A stretch of DNA of 5,140 nt. Source: DHVE2 group archaeon (GTDB lineage Archaea; Thermoplasmatota; Thermoplasmata; Thermoplasmatales; Aciduliprofundaceae). This document shows positions 5,104 through 5,140 of this stretch, piece after piece. The position numbers were made by a program, and so were the translations under genes. Every line of letters begins with the position of its first letter. Position 1 is the first letter of the stretch. Under the pieces are notes generated by a model. It was not told the origin of the DNA and did no database searches. It saw only the letters and a program-made list of their open reading frames with translations. Location: the NCBI GenBank assembly GCA_015522935.1, contig WALH01000079.1, positions 1 to 5,140 of the forward strand, read 5' to 3'.

Positions 5104-5140
5104 TTATTAATCCCCTTGGTCGCTGGAGGGTATGGGAACC
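5104..5140 (+). other. Possible promoter and first codons of a gene leaving the window
   Basis: TTATTAAT at 5104-5111 is centred about 25 nt before an ATG at 5132, the spacing seen for leaderless genes here; GGAGG also lies just before the ATG. Only three codons are visible. All three minus-strand frames are also open at this edge, so a gene entering from the right on the minus strand is an equally good explanation. Confidence 0.2.

Overview
The window reads as archaeal, most likely a euryarchaeon of the Thermoplasmata type; an Aciduliprofundum/DHVE2-like source is possible, but that is inference. The reasons are a DUF763 protein, several archaeal KaiC/RAD55-like RecA-fold proteins, a CCA-less class II tRNA-Leu, TATA-like boxes about 20-30 nt before start codons that lack a Shine-Dalgarno (leaderless style), and purine-rich coding strands with AGA/AGG arginine codons. 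GC looks to be roughly 40% by eye.

Layout: (1) 1-600, plus strand: the 3' part of a membrane-protein gene whose frame is open to the window edge. (2) 605-3990, minus strand: a compact gene block transcribed leftwards, in the order KaiC-like ATPase (3990-3241), RecA-fold protein without a P-loop (3241-2666), KaiC-like protein with a degenerate P-loop (2669-1926), DUF763 protein (1919-834) and a small zinc ribbon (799-605). The first three overlap by 1 and 4 nt, and DUF763 follows after 7 nt, so these four look like an operon. The zinc ribbon is 34 nt further on and may also have its own promoter. (3) 3991-4355: intergenic DNA with promoter-like TATA elements, a GC-elevated stretch with an unexplained 39-codon open frame, and a tRNA-Leu(GAG) on the minus strand. 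(4) 4356-4874, minus: an ICMT/PEMT-type integral membrane methyltransferase. (5) 4875-5140: intergenic or decayed DNA with two small open frames of unknown status and possibly a gene start at the right edge.

The most interesting unit is the operon. Three successive RecA-fold proteins show a graded loss of the nucleotide-binding site (intact Walker A; no P-loop at all; P-loop lacking Lys and Thr), and they are tightly coupled to each other and to DUF763, a conserved protein of unknown function with a helix-hairpin-helix motif. A mixed complex of one active ATPase and two pseudo-ATPases serving a DNA- or signal-related process is a reasonable hypothesis. The sequence alone does not prove it.
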